Assembly (NCBI GenBank): GCA_964036045.1
Contig: OZ038399.1
Location: forward strand, 25,853,349-25,917,348
Source: Eutreptiella sp. 'Long Island Sound 2002'
Taxonomy: Eukaryota > Euglenozoa > Euglenophyceae > Eutreptiales > Eutreptiaceae
DNA length: 64,000 nt
Direction: 5' to 3'
The notes under the pieces are model-generated. The model had not been told where the DNA came from, ran no database searches, and was given only the letters and a program-made list of their open reading frames with translations. Positions 1 through 12,649 of this stretch are shown piece by piece (position 1 is the first letter of the stretch; each line of letters opens with the position of its first letter). The position numbers and the translations under genes are program-made.

Positions 1-840
1 AATAGGTTCCCTAATAGGTTCCCTAATTTGTTCCCTAATTGGTTCCCCAATTGGTTCCCTAATAGGTTCCCTAATTGGTTCTCTAATAGGTTCCCTGATA
101 GGTTCCCTATTTGGTTCCCTAATAGGTTCCCTAATAGGTTCCCTAATTGGTCCCCTAATAGGTTCCCTAATAGGTTCCCTAATTGGTTCCCTAATTGGTT
201 CCCTAATAGGTTCCCTCATAGGTTCCCTAATAGGTTCCCTAATAGGTTCCCTAATAGGTTCCCTAATTGGTTCCCTAATTGGTTGCCTAATTGGTTCCCT
301 AATTGGTTTCCTAATTGGTTCCCTAATAGGTTCCCTAATAGGTTCCCTAATAGGTTCCCTAATAGGTTCCCTAATTGGTTCCCTAATAGGTTCCCTAATA
401 GGTTCCCTAATTGGTTCCCTAATAGGTTCCCTAATAGGTTCCCTAATAGGTTCCCTAGTTGGTTCCCTAATTGGTTCCCTAGTTGGTTCGCTAATTGGTT
501 CCCTAATTGGTTCCCTAATTGGTTCCCTAATAGGTTCCCCAATAGGTTCCCTAATAGGTTCCCTAATTGGTTCCCTAATTGGTTCTCTAATAGGTTCCCT
601 AATTGGTTCCCTAATTGGTTCCCTAATAGCTTCCCTAATAGGTTCCCTAATAGGTTCCCTAATAGGTTCCCTAATAGGTTCCCTAATAGGTTCCCTAATA
701 GGTTCCCTAATTGGTTCCCTAATTGGTTCTCTAATAGGTTCCCTAATAGGTTCCCTAATTGGTTCCCTAATAGGTTCCCTAATAGGTTCCCTAATTGGTT
801 CCCTAATAGGTTCCCTAATTGGTTCCCTAATTGGTTCCCT

Positions 841-3800
841 AATTGGTTCCCTAATTGGTTCCCTAATTGGTTCCCTAATTGGTTCCCTAATTGGTTCCCT
901 AATAGGTTCCGTAATAGGTTCCCTAATTGGTTCCCTAATAGGTTCCCTAATTGGTTCCCTAATTGGTTCCCTAATAGGTTCCCTAATTGGTTCCCTAATA
1001 GGTTCCCTAATAGGTTCCCTAATTGGTTCCCTAATAGGTTCCCTAATAGGTTCCCTACTTCGTTCTCTAATAGGTTCCCTAATTGGTTCCCTAATTGGTT
1101 CCCTAATTGGTTCCCTAATTGGTTCCCTAATAGGTTCCCTAATAGGTTCCCTAATTGGTTCCCTAATTGGTACCCTAATAGGTTCCCCAATAGGTTCCCT
1201 AATTGGTTCCCTAATTGGTTCCCTAATTGGTTCCCTAATAGGTTCCCTAATTGGTTCCCTAATTCGTTCTCTAATAGGTTCCCTAATTGGTTCCCTAATT
1301 GGTTCCCTAATTGGTTCCCTAATAGGTTCCCTAATAGGTTCCCTAATAGGTTCCCTAATAGGTTCCCCAACATGTTCCCTAACAGGTTCCCTATTAGGTT
1401 TTCTAATGGGTTCCCTAATAGGTTCCCTAATAGGTTCCCTAATTGGTTCCCTAATAGGTTCCCTAATAGGTTCACTAATTGGTTCCCTAATCGGTTCCCT
1501 AATAGGTTCCCCAATAGGTTCCCTAATAGGTTCCCTAATTGGTTCCCTAATTGGTTCTCTAATTGGTTCCCTAATTGGTTCCCTAATTGGTTCCCTAATA
1601 GCTTCCCTAATACGTTCCCTAATAGGTTCCCTAATAGGTTCCCTAATAGGTTCCCTAATAGGTTCCCTAATAGGTTCCCTAATTGGTTCCCTAATTGGTT
1701 CTCTAATAGGTTCCCTAATAGGTTCCCTAATTGGTTCCCTAATAGGTTCCCTAATAGGTTCCCTAATTGGTTCCCTAATAGGTTCCCTAATTTGTTCCCT
1801 AATTGGTTCCCTGATTGGTTCCCTAATTGGTTCCCTAATTGGTTCCCTAATTGGTTCCCTAATTGGTTCCCTAATAGGTTCTCTAATAGGTTCCCTAATT
1901 GCTTCCCTAATTGGTTCCCTAATAGGTTCCCTAATAGGTTCCCTAATAGGTTCCCTAATTGGTTCCCTAATAGGTTCCCTAATTACTTCCGTAATTGGTT
2001 CCCTAATAGGTTCCCTAATTGGTTCCCTAATAGGTTCCCTAATAGGTTCCCTAATTGGTTCCCTAATTGGTTCCCTAATAGGTTCCCTAATAGGTTCCCT
2101 AATTGGTTCCCTAATTGGTTCCCTAATTGGTTCCCTAATTGGTTTGCTAATTGGTTCCCTAATAGGTTCCCTAATAGGTTTCCTAATAGGTTCCCTAATA
2201 GGTTCCCTAATAGGTTCCCTAATTGGTTCCCTAATTGGTTCTCTAATAGGTTCCCTAATGGGTTCCCTAATAGGTTCCCTAATAGGTTCCCTAATTGGTT
2301 CTCTAATTGGTTCCCTAATTGGTTCCCTAATTGGTTCCCTAATAGCTTCCCTAATAGGTTCCCTAATAGGTTCCCTAATAGGTTCCCTAATAGGTTCCCT
2401 AATAGGTTCCCTAATTGGTTCCCTAATTGGTTCTCTAATAGGTTCCCTAATAGGTTCCCTAATTGGTTCCCTAATAGGTTCCCTAATAGGTTCCCTAATT
2501 GGTTCCCTAATAGGTTCCCTAATTTGTTCCCTAATTGGTTCCCTAATTGGTTCCCTAATTGGTTCCCTAATTGGTTCCCTAATTGGTTCCCTAATTGGTT
2601 CCCTAATTGGCTCCCTAATAGGTTCCCTAATTGGTTCCCTAATTGGTTCCCTAATTGGTTTGCTAATTGGTTCCCCAATAGGTTCCCTAATAGGTTCCCT
2701 AATAGGTTCCCTAATTGCTTCCCTAATTGGTTCCCTAATAGGTTCCCTAATAGGTTCCCTAATAGGTTCCCTAATAGGTTCCCTAATAGGTTCCCTAATT
2801 GGTTCCCTAATTGGTTCCCTAATTGGTTTGCTAATTGGTTCCCCAATAGGTTCCCTAATAGGTTCCCTAATAGGTTCCCTAATTGCTTCCCTAATTGGTT
2901 CCCTAATAGGTTCCCTAATAGGTTCCCTAATAGGTTCCCTAATAGGTTCCCCAATAGGTTCCCTAATTGGTTCCCTAATAGGTTCCCTAATAGGTTCCCT
3001 AATAGGTTCCCTAATAGGTTCCCTAATTGGTTCCCTAATAGGTTCCCTAATAGGTTCCCTAATTGGTTCCCTAATAGGTTCCCTAATAGGTTCTCTAATA
3101 CGTCCCCTAATAGGTTCCCTAATTGGTTCCCTAATGGGTTCCCTAATAGGTTCCCTAATAGGTTCCCTAATAGGTTCCCTAATAGGGTCCCTAATTGGTT
3201 CCCTAATAGGTTCCCTAATAGGTTCCCCAATAGGTTCCCTAATTGGTTCCCTAATAGGTTCCCTAATAGGTTCCCTAATAGGTTCCCTAATAGGTTCCCT
3301 AATTGGTTCCCTAATTGGTTCCCTAATAGGTTCCCTAATTGGTTCCCTAATAGGTTCCCTAATAGGTTCTCTAATACGTTCCCTAATAGGTTCCCTAATA
3401 GGTTCCCTAATTGGTTCCCTCATTGGTTCCCTAATTGGTTCCCTAATAGGTGCCCTAATTGGTTCCCTAATTGGTTCCCTAATAGGTTCCCTAATAGGTT
3501 CCCTAATAGGTTCCCTAATTGGTTCCCTAATAGGTTCCCTAATGGGTTCCCTAATGGGTTCCCCAATAGGTTCCCTAATAGGTTCCCTAATTGGTTCCCC
3601 AATTGGTTCCCTAATTGGTTCCCTAATAGGTTCCCTAATTGGTTCCCTAATTGGTTCCCCAATAGGTTCCCTAATAGGTTCCCTAATTGTATCCCTAATT
3701 GGTTCCCTAATTGGTTCTCTACTTGGTTCCCTAATTGGTTCCCTAATTGGTTCCCTAATTGGTTCCCTAATTGGTTCCCTAATTGGTTCCCTAATAGGTT

Positions 3801-6610
3801 CCCTAATAGGTTCCCTAATTGGTTCCCTAATTGGTTCCCTAATTGGTTCCCTAATTGGTTCCCTAATAGGTTCCCTAATTGGTTCCCTAATAGGTTCCCT
3901 AATAGGTTCCCTAATTGGTTCCCTAATAGGTTCCCTAATAGGTTCCCTACTTCGTTCTCTAATAGGTTCCCTAATTGGTTCCCTAATTGGTTCCCTAATT
4001 GGTTCCCTAATTGGTTCCCTAATAGGTTCCCTAATTGGTTCCCTAATTGGTTCCCTAATTGGTACCCTAATAGGTTCCCCAATAGGTTCCCCAATTGGTT
4101 CCCTAATTGGTTCCCTAATTGGTTCCCTAATAGGTTCCCTAATTGGTTCCCTAATTCGTTCTCTAATAGGTTCCCTAATTGGTTCCCTAATTGGTTCCCT
4201 AATTGGTTCCCTAATAGGTTCCCTAATAGGTTCCCTAATAGGTTCCCTAATAGGTTCCCCAACATGTTCCCTAACAGGTTCCCTATTAGGTTTTCTAATG
4301 GGTTCCCTAATAGGTTCCCTAATAGGTTCCCTAATTGGTTCCCTAATAGGTTCCCTAATAGGTTCACTAATTGGTTCCCTAATCGGTTCCCTAATAGGTT
4401 CCCCAATAGGTTCCCTAATAGGTTCCCTAATTGGTTCCCCAATTGGTTCTCTAATTGGTTCCCTAATTGGTTCCCTAATTGGTTCCCTAATAGCTTCCCT
4501 AATAGGTTCCCTAATAGGTTCCCTAATAGGTTCCCTAATAGGTTCCCTAATAGGTTCCCTAATAGGTTCCCTAATTGGTTCCCTAATTGGTTCTCTAATA
4601 GGTTCCCTAATAGGTTCCCTAATTGGTTCCCTAATAGGTTCCCTAATAGGTTCCCTAATTGGTTCCCTAATAGGTTCCCTAATTTGTTCCCTAATTGGTT
4701 CCCTGATTGGTTCCCTAATTGGTTCCCTAATTGGTTCCCTAATTGGTTCCCTAATTGGTTCCCTAATAGGTTCTCTAATAGGTTCCCTAATTGCTTCCCT
4801 AATTGGTTCCCTGATTGGTTCCCTAATAGGTTCCCTAATAGGTTCCCTAATTGGTTCCCTAATAGGTTCCCTAATTACTTCCGTAATTGGTTCCCTAATA
4901 GGTTCCCTAATTGGTTCCCTAATAGGTTCCCTAATAGGTTCCCTAATTGGTTCCCTAATTGGTTCCCCAATAGGTTCCCTAATAGGTTCCCTAATTGGTT
5001 CCCTAATTGGTTCCCTAATTGGTTCCCTAATTGGTTTGCTAATTGGTACCCTAATAGGTTCCCTAATAGGTTTCCTAATAGGTTCCCTAATAGGTTCCCT
5101 AATAGGTTCCCTAATTGGTTCCCTAATTGGTTCTCTAATAGGTTCCCTAATGGGTTCCCTAATAGGTTCCCTAATAGGTTCCCTAATTGGTTCTCTAATT
5201 GGTTCCCTAATTGGTTCCCTAATTGGTTCCCTAATAGCTTCCCTAATAGGTTCCCTAATAGGTTCCCTAATAGGTTCCCTAATAGGTTCCCTAATAGGTT
5301 CCCTAATAGGTTCCCTAATTGGTTCCCTAATTGGTTCTCTAATAGGTTCCCTAATAGGTTCCCTAATTGGTTCCCTAATAGGTTCCCTAATAGGTTCCCT
5401 AATTGGTTCCCTAATAGGTTCCCTAATTTGTTCCCTAATTGGTTCCCTAATTGGTTCCCTAATTGGTTCCCTAATTGGTTCCCTAATTGGTTCCCTAATT
5501 GGTTCCCTAATTGGCTCCCTAATAGGTTCCCTAATTGGTTCCCTAATTGGTTCCCTAATTGGTTTGCTAATTGGTTCCCCAATAGGTTCCCTAATAGGTT
5601 CCCTAATAGGTTCCCTAATTGCTTCCCTAATTGGTTCCCTAATAGGTTCCCTAATAGGTTCCCTAATAGGTTCCCTAATAGGTTCCCTAATAGGTTCCCT
5701 AATTGGTTCCCTAATTGGTTCCCTAATTGGTTTGCTAATTGGTTCCCCAATAGGTTCCCTAATAGGTTCCCTAATAGGTTCCCTAATTGCTTCCCTAATT
5801 GGTTCCCTAATAGGTTCCCTAATAGGTTCCCTAATAGGTTCCCTAATAGGTTCCCCAATAGGTTCCCTAATTGGTTCCCTAATAGGTTCCCTAATAGGTT
5901 CCCTAATAGGTTCCCTAATAGGTTCCCTAATTGGTTCCCTAATAGGTTCCCTAATAGGTTCCCTAATTGGTTCCCTAATAGGTTCCCTAATAGGTTCTCT
6001 AATACGTCCCCTAATAGGTTCCCTAATTGGTTCCCTAATGGGTTCCCTAATAGGTTCCCTAATAGGTTCCCTAATAGGTTCCCTAATAGGGTCCCTAATT
6101 GGTTCCCTAATAGGTTCCCTAATAGGTTCCCCAATAGGTTCCCTAATTGGTTCCCTAATAGGTTCCCTAATAGGTTCCCTAATAGGTTCCCTAATAGGTT
6201 CCCTAATTGGTTCCCTAATTGGTTCCCTAATAGGTTCCCTAATTGGTTCCCTAATAGGTTCCCTAATAGGTTCTCTAATACGTTCCCTAATAGGTTCCCT
6301 AATAGGTTCCCTAATTGGTTCCCTCATTGGTTCCCTAATTGGTTCCCTAATAGGTGCCCTAATTGGTTCCCTAATTGGTTCCCTAATAGGTTCCCTAATA
6401 GGTTCCCTAATAGGTTCCCTAATGGGTTCCCTAATGGGTTCCCCAATAGGTTCCCTAATAGGTTCCCTAATTGGTTCCCCAATTGGTTCCCTAATTGGTT
6501 CCCTAATAGGTTCCCTAATTGGTTCCCTAATTGGTTCCCCAATAGGTTCCCTAATAGGTTCCCTAATTGTATCCCTAATTGGTTCCCTAATTGGTTCTCT
6601 AATTGGTTCT
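841..6610. repeat. Higher-order repeat: two tandem ~2.9-kb copies
   Basis: Rare variants recur in the same order at a fixed offset. ACTTCGTTCTCT is at 1,057 and 3,949, AACATG at 1,369 and 4,261, AATTACTTCCGT at 1,981 and 4,873 (offset 2,892 = 241 units). After a one-unit gain near 5,305 the offset is 2,904 (AATAGGGTCCCT at 3,181 and 6,085). After a two-unit loss near 6,421 it is 2,880 (AATTGTATCCCT at 3,685 and 6,565). Copy 1 is about 841-3,720 and copy 2 about 3,733-6,610; after that the sequences part. Confidence 0.92.
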
Positions 6611-7104
6611 CTAATAGATTCCTTAATTGGTTCCCTATTTGTTTCCTTAATAGGTTCCCTAATAGGTTCCCTAATAGGTTCCCTAATTGGTTCCCTAATA
6701 CGTTCCCTAATAGGTTCCCTAATAGGTTCCCTAATAGGTTCCCTAATAGGTTCCCTAATTGGTTCCCTAATTGGTTCTCTAATAGGTTCCCTAATAGGTT
6801 CCCTAATTGGTTCCCTAATTGGTTCCCTAATTGGTTCCCTAATTGGTTCCCTAATAGGTTCCCTAATTGGTTCCCTAATTGGTTCCCTAATAGGTTCCCT
6901 AATTGGTTCCCTAATTGGTTCCCTAATTGGTTCCCTAATAGGTTCCCTAATAGGTTCCCTAATAGGTTCCCTAATTGGTTCCCTAATTGGTTCCCTAATA
7001 GGTTCTCTAATTGTTTCTGTAATAGGTTCCCTAATTGGTTCCCTAATTGGTTCCCTAATAGGTTCCCTAATAGGTTCCCCAAGTGGTTCCCTAATAGGTT
7101 CCCT

Positions 7105-7750
7105 AATTGGTTCCCTAATTGGTGCCCTAATTGGTTCCCTAATTGGTTCCCGGATTGGTTCCCTAATTGGTTCCCTAATTGGTTCCCTAATAGGTTCCCT
7201 AATTGGTTCCCTAATTGGTTTTCTAATTGGTTCCCCAATTGGTTCCCTAATTGGTTCCCTAATTGGTTCCCTAATTGGTTCCCTAATAGGTTCCCTAATA
7301 GGTTCTCTAATAGGTTCCCTAATAGGTTCCCTAATAGGTTCCCTAATTGGTTCCCTAATTGGTTCCCTAATTGGTTCCCTAATAGGTTCCCTAATAGGTT
7401 CCCTAATAGGTTCCCTAATAGGTTCCCTAATAGGTTCCCTAATAGGTTCTCTAATAGGTTCCCTAATAGGTTCCCTAATAGGTTCCCTAATTGGTTCCCT
7501 AATTGGTGCCCTAATTGGTTCCCTAATTGGTTCCCGGATTGGTTCCCTAATTGGTTCCCTAATTGGTTCCCTAATTGGTTTTCTAATTGGTTCCCCAATT
7601 GGTTCCCTAATTGGTTCCCTAATTGGTTCCCTAATTGGTTCCCTAATAGGTTCCCTAATAGGTTCTCTAATAGGTTCCCTAATAGGTTCCCTAATAGGTT
7701 CCCTAATTGGTTCCCTAATTGGTTCCCTAATTGGTTCCCTAATAGGTTCC
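7105..7750. repeat. Higher-order repeat: ~0.37-kb tandem duplication
   Basis: The rare variant TTCCCGGATTGG is at about 7,148 and 7,532 (offset 384 = 32 units). The following GGTTTTCTAATTGG is at about 7,217 and 7,577 (offset 360 = 30 units). The second copy therefore lost two units between the markers. GGTGCCCT, otherwise rare in this part of the array, precedes both copies. Confidence 0.8.
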
Positions 7751-8519
7751 CTAATTGGTTCCCTAATAGGTTCCCTAATAGGTTCCCTAATAGGTTCCCT
7801 AATAGGTTCCCTAATAGGTTCCCTAATTGGTTCCCTAATTGGTTGTCTAATAGGTTCCCTAATAGGTTCCCTATTTGGTTCCCTAATAGGTTCCCTAATA
7901 GGTTCCCTAATTGGTTCCCTAATAGGTTCCCTATTAGGTTCCCTAATTGGTTCCCTAATTGGTTCCCTAATTGGTTCCCTAATAGGTTCCCTAATAGGTT
8001 CCCCAATTGGTTCCCCAATTGGTTCCCTAATAGGTTCCCTAATTGGTTCCCTAATAGGTTCCCTAATAGGTTCTCTAATAGGTTCCCTAATAGGTTCCCT
8101 AATAGGTTCCCTAATTGGTTCCCTAATTGGTTCCCTAATTGGCTGCCTAATAGGTTCCCTAATAGGTTCCCTAATAGGTTCCCTAATAGGTTCCCTAATA
8201 GGTTCCCTAATTGGTTCCCTAATTGGTTGTCTAATTGGTTCCCTAATTGGTTCCCTAATAGGTTCCCTAATAGGTTCCCTAATAGGTTCCCTAATTGGTT
8301 CCCTAATAGGTTCCCTATTAGGTTCCCTAATTGGTTCCCTAATTGGTTCCCTAATTGGTTCCCTAATTGGTTCCCTAATTGGTTCCCCAATATGTTCCCT
8401 AATAGGTTCCCTAATTGGTTCCCTAATAGGTTCCCTAATTGGTTCCCTAATTGGTTCCCTAATTGGTTCCCTAATTGGTTCCCTAGTTGGTTCCCTAATA
8501 GGTTCCCTAATAGGTTCCC

Positions 8520-9600
8520 TAATAGGTTCTCTAGTAGGTTCTCTAGTAGGTTCCCTAATTGGTTCCCTAATTGGTTCCCTAATTGGTTCCCTAATTGGTT
8601 CCCTAATTGGTTCTCTAATTGGTTCCCTAATTGGTTCCCTAATTGGTTCCCTAATAGGTTCCCTAATAGGTTCCCTAATTGGTTCCCTAATTGGTTCCCT
8701 AATAGGTTCTCTAATTGGTTCCGTAATAGGTTCCCTAATTGGTTCCCTAATAGGTTCCCTAATAGGTTCCCTAATTGGTTCCCTAATAGGTTCCCTAATT
8801 GGTTCCCTAATTGGTTCCCCAATAGGTTCCCTAATAGGTTCCCTAATTGGTTCCCTAATTGGTTCCCTAATTGGCTCCCTAATTGGTTCCCTAATTGGTT
8901 CCCTAATTGGTTCCCTAATTGGTTCTCTAATTGGTTCCCTAATTGGTTCCCTAATAGGTTCCCTAATAGGTTCCCTAATAGGTTCCCTAATTGGTTCCCT
9001 AATTGGTTCCCTAATAGGTTCTCTAATTGGTTCCGTAATAGGTTCCCTAATTGGTTCCCTAATAGGTTCCCTAACAGGCTCCCTAATTGGTTCCCTAATT
9101 GGTTCTCTAATAGGTTCCCTAATAGGTTCCCCATTTGGTTCCCTAATAGGTTCCCTAATAGGTTCCCTAATTGGTTCCCTAATAGGTTCCCTAATTGCTT
9201 CCCTAATTGGTTCCCTAATAGGTTCCCTAATAGGTTCCCTAATTGGTTCCCTAATTGGTTCCCTAATTGGTTCCCTAATTGGTTCCCTAATTGGTTCCCT
9301 AATAGGTTCCCTAATAGGTTCCCTAATAGGATCCCTAATAGGTTCCCTAATTGGTTCCCTAATAGGTTCCCTAATAGGTTCTCTAGTAGGTTCCCTAATT
9401 GGTTCCCTAATTGGTTCCCTAATTGGTTCCCTAATTGGTTCCCTAATTGGTTCCCTAGTTGGTTCTCTAATTGGTTCCCCAACAGGTTCCCTAATAGGTT
9501 CCCTAATAGGTTCCCTAATAGGTTCCTTAATAGGTTCCCTAATAGGTTCTCTAATTGGTTCCGTAATAGGTTCCCTAATTGGTTCCCTAATAGGTTCCCT
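8520..9600. repeat. Short higher-order repeats marked by GGTTCTCTAATTGGTTCCGT
   Basis: The compound variant (TCTCT in one unit, CCGT in the next) occurs at 8,701, 9,013 and 9,541, offsets of 312 and 528 bp (26 and 44 units). Each copy is followed by the same AATAGG-AATTGG-AATAGG series. This looks like local duplication of a few hundred bases with later unit gain or loss. Confidence 0.7.
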
Positions 9601-10079
9601 AATAGGTTCCCTAATAGGTTCCCTAATAGGTTCCCTAATTGGTTCCCTAGTTGGTTCCCTAATAGGTTCCCTAATAGGTTCCCTAATTGGTTCTCTAATA
9701 GGTTCCCTAATTGGTTCCCTAATTGGTTCCCTAATTGGTTCCCTAATAAGTTCCCTAATTGGTTCCCTAATAGGTTCCCTAATTACTTCCCTAATTGGCT
9801 CCCTAATAGGTTCCCTAATTGGTTCCCTAATTGGTTCTCTGATAGGTTCCCTAATAGGTTCCCGAATTGGTTCCCTAATTGGTTCCCTAATCGGTTCCGT
9901 AATTAGTTCCCTAATTGGTTCCCTAATAGGTTCCCTAATTGGTTCCCTAATAGGTTCTCTAATAGGTTCCCTAATAGGTTCCCTGATTGGTTCCCTAATT
10001 GGTTACCTAATTGGTTCCCTAATAGGTTCCCTAATAGGTTCCCTAATTGGTTCCCTAATAGGTTCCCTAATAGGTTCCC

Positions 10080-12170
10080 TAATTCGTTCTCTAATAGGTT
10101 CCCTAATTGGTTCCCTAATTGGTTCCCTAATTGGTTCCCTAATTGGTTCCCTAATAGGTTCCCTAATTGGTTCCCTAATTGGTTCCCTAATAGGTTCCCT
10201 AATAGGTTCCCTAATAGGTTCCCTAATTGGTTCCCTAATTGGTTCCCTAATTGGTTCCCTAATAGGTTCCCTAATTGGTTCCCTAATTCGTTCTCTAACA
10301 GGTTCCCTAATTGGTTCCCTAATTGGTTCCCTAATTGGTTCCCTAATAGGTTCCCTAATAGGTTCCCTAATAGGTTCCCTAATAGGTTCCCCAACAGGTT
10401 CCCTAATAGGTTCCCTATTAGGTTCCCTAATGGGTTCCCTAATGGGTTCCCTAATAGGTTCCCTAATTGGTTCCCTAATAGGTTCCCTAATAGGTTCCCT
10501 AATTGGTTCCCTAATCGGTTCCCTAATAGGTTCCCCAATAGGTTCCCTAATAGGTTCCCTAATTGGTTCCCGAATTGGTTCCCTAATTGGTTCCGTAATT
10601 GGTTCCCTAATAGGTTCCCCTAATTGGTTCCCTAATAGGTTCTCTAATAGGTTCCCTAATAGGTTCCCTGATTGGTTCCCTAATTGGTTCCCTAATTGGT
10701 TCCCTAATAGGTTCCCTAATAGGTTCCCTAATTGGTTCCCTAATAGGTTCCCTAATTGGTTCCCTAATTCGTTCTCTAATAGGTTCCCTAATTGGTTCCC
10801 TAATTGGTTCCCTAATTGGTTCCCTAATAGGTTCCCTAATAGGTTCCCTAATTGGTTCCCTAATAGGTTCCCTAATAGGTTCCCTAATTCGTTCTCTAAT
10901 AGGTTCCCTGATTGGTTCCCTAATTGGTTCCCTAATTGGTTCCCTAATAGGTTCCCTAATAGGTTCCCTAATTGGTTCCCTAATAGGTTCCCTAATAGGT
11001 TCCCTAATTCGTTCTCTAATAGGTTCCCTAATTGGTTCCCTAGTTGGTTCCCTAATTGGTTCCCTAATTGGTTCCCTAATAGGTTCCCTAATTGGTTCCC
11101 TAATTGGTTCCCTAATTGGTTCCCTAATAGGTTCCCTAATAGGTTCCCTAATTGGTTCCCTAATTGGTTCCCTAATTGGTTCCCTAATAGGTTCCCTAAT
11201 TGGTTCCCTATTTCGTTCTCTAACAGGTTTCCTAATTGGTTCCCTAATTGGTTCCCTAATTGGTTCCCTAATAGGTTCCCTAATAGGTTCCCTAATAGGT
11301 TCCCTAATAGGTTCCCCAACAGGTTCCCTAATAGGTTCCCTATTAGGTTCCCTAATGGGTTCCCTAATGGGTTCCCTAATAGGTTCCCTAATTGGTTCCC
11401 TAATAGGTTCCCTAATAGGTTCCCTAATTGGTTCCCTAATCGGTTCCCTAATAGGTTCCCCAATAGGTTCCCTAATAGGTTCCCTAATTGGTTCCCGAAT
11501 TGGTTCCCTAATTGGTTCCGTAATTGGTTCCCTAATAGGTTCCCTAATAGGTTCCCTAATTGGTTCCCTAATAGGTTCTCTAATAGGTTCCCTAATAGGT
11601 TCCCTGATTGGTTCCCTAATTGGTTCCCTAATTGGTTCCCTAATAGGTTCCCTAATAGGTTCCCTAATTGGTTCCCTAATAGGTTCCCTAATTGGTTCCC
11701 TAATTCGTTCTCTAATAGGTTCCCTAATTGGTTCCCTAATTGGTTCCCTAATTGGTTCCCTAATTGGTTGCCTAATAGGTTCCCTAATTGGTTCCCTAAT
11801 TGGTTCCCTAATTGGTTCCCTAATAGGTTCCCTAATAGGTTCCCTAATTGGTTCCCTAATTGGTTCCCTAGTTGGTTCCCTAATAGGTTCCCTAATTGGT
11901 TCCCTAATTCGTTCTCTAATAGGTTCCCTAATTGGTTCCCTAATTGGTTCCCTAATTGGTTCCCTAATAGGTTCCCTAATAGGTTCCCTAATAGGTTCCC
12001 TAATAGGTTCCCCAACAGGTTCCCTAATAGGTTCCCTAATAGGTTCCCTAATGGGTTCCCTAATAGGTTCCCTAATAGGTTGCCTAATTGGTTCCCCAAT
12101 GGGTTCCCTAATAGGTTCCCTAATAGGTTCCCTAATCGGTTCCCTAATAGGATCCCCAATAGGTTCCCTA
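10080..12170. repeat. Higher-order repeats of 0.7-0.9 kb marked by AATTCGTTCTCT and CCCCAACAGG
   Basis: CCCCAACAGG is at about 10,390, 11,315 and 12,011. The doublet AATGGGTTCCCTAATGGG is at 10,429 and 11,354. The first offset is 925 = 77 units plus 1, because a one-base gain lies between the copies; the second is 696 = 58 units. AATTCGTTCTCT recurs about seven times here. The ~2-kb stretch between the two register slips at 10,621 and 12,638 is shifted by one base relative to its flanks. Confidence 0.8.
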
Positions 12171-12649
12171 ATAGGTTCCCGAATTGGTTCCCTAATTGGT
12201 TCTCTAATTGGTTCCCTAATTGGTTCCCTAATTGGTTCCCTAATAGCTTCCCTAATAGGTTCCCTAATAGGTTCCCTAATAGCTTCCCTAATAGGTTCCC
12301 TAATAGGTTCCCTAATAGGTTCCCTAATTGGTTCCCTAATTGGTTCTCTAATAGGTTCCCTAATAGGTTCCCTAATTGGTTCCCTAATAGGTTCCCTAAT
12401 AGGTTCCCTAATTGGTTCCCTAATAGGTTCCCTAATTTGTTCCCTAATTGGTTCCCTAATTGGTTCCCTAATTGGTTCCCTAATTGGTTCTCTAATAGGT
12501 TCCCTGATAGGTTCCCTATTTGGTTACCTAATAGGTTCCCTAATAGGTTCCCTAATTGGTTCCCTAATAGGTTCCCTAATTGGTTCCCTAATTGGTTCCC
12601 TAATTGGTTCCCTAATAGGTTCCCTAATAGGTTCCCTAATGGTTCCCTA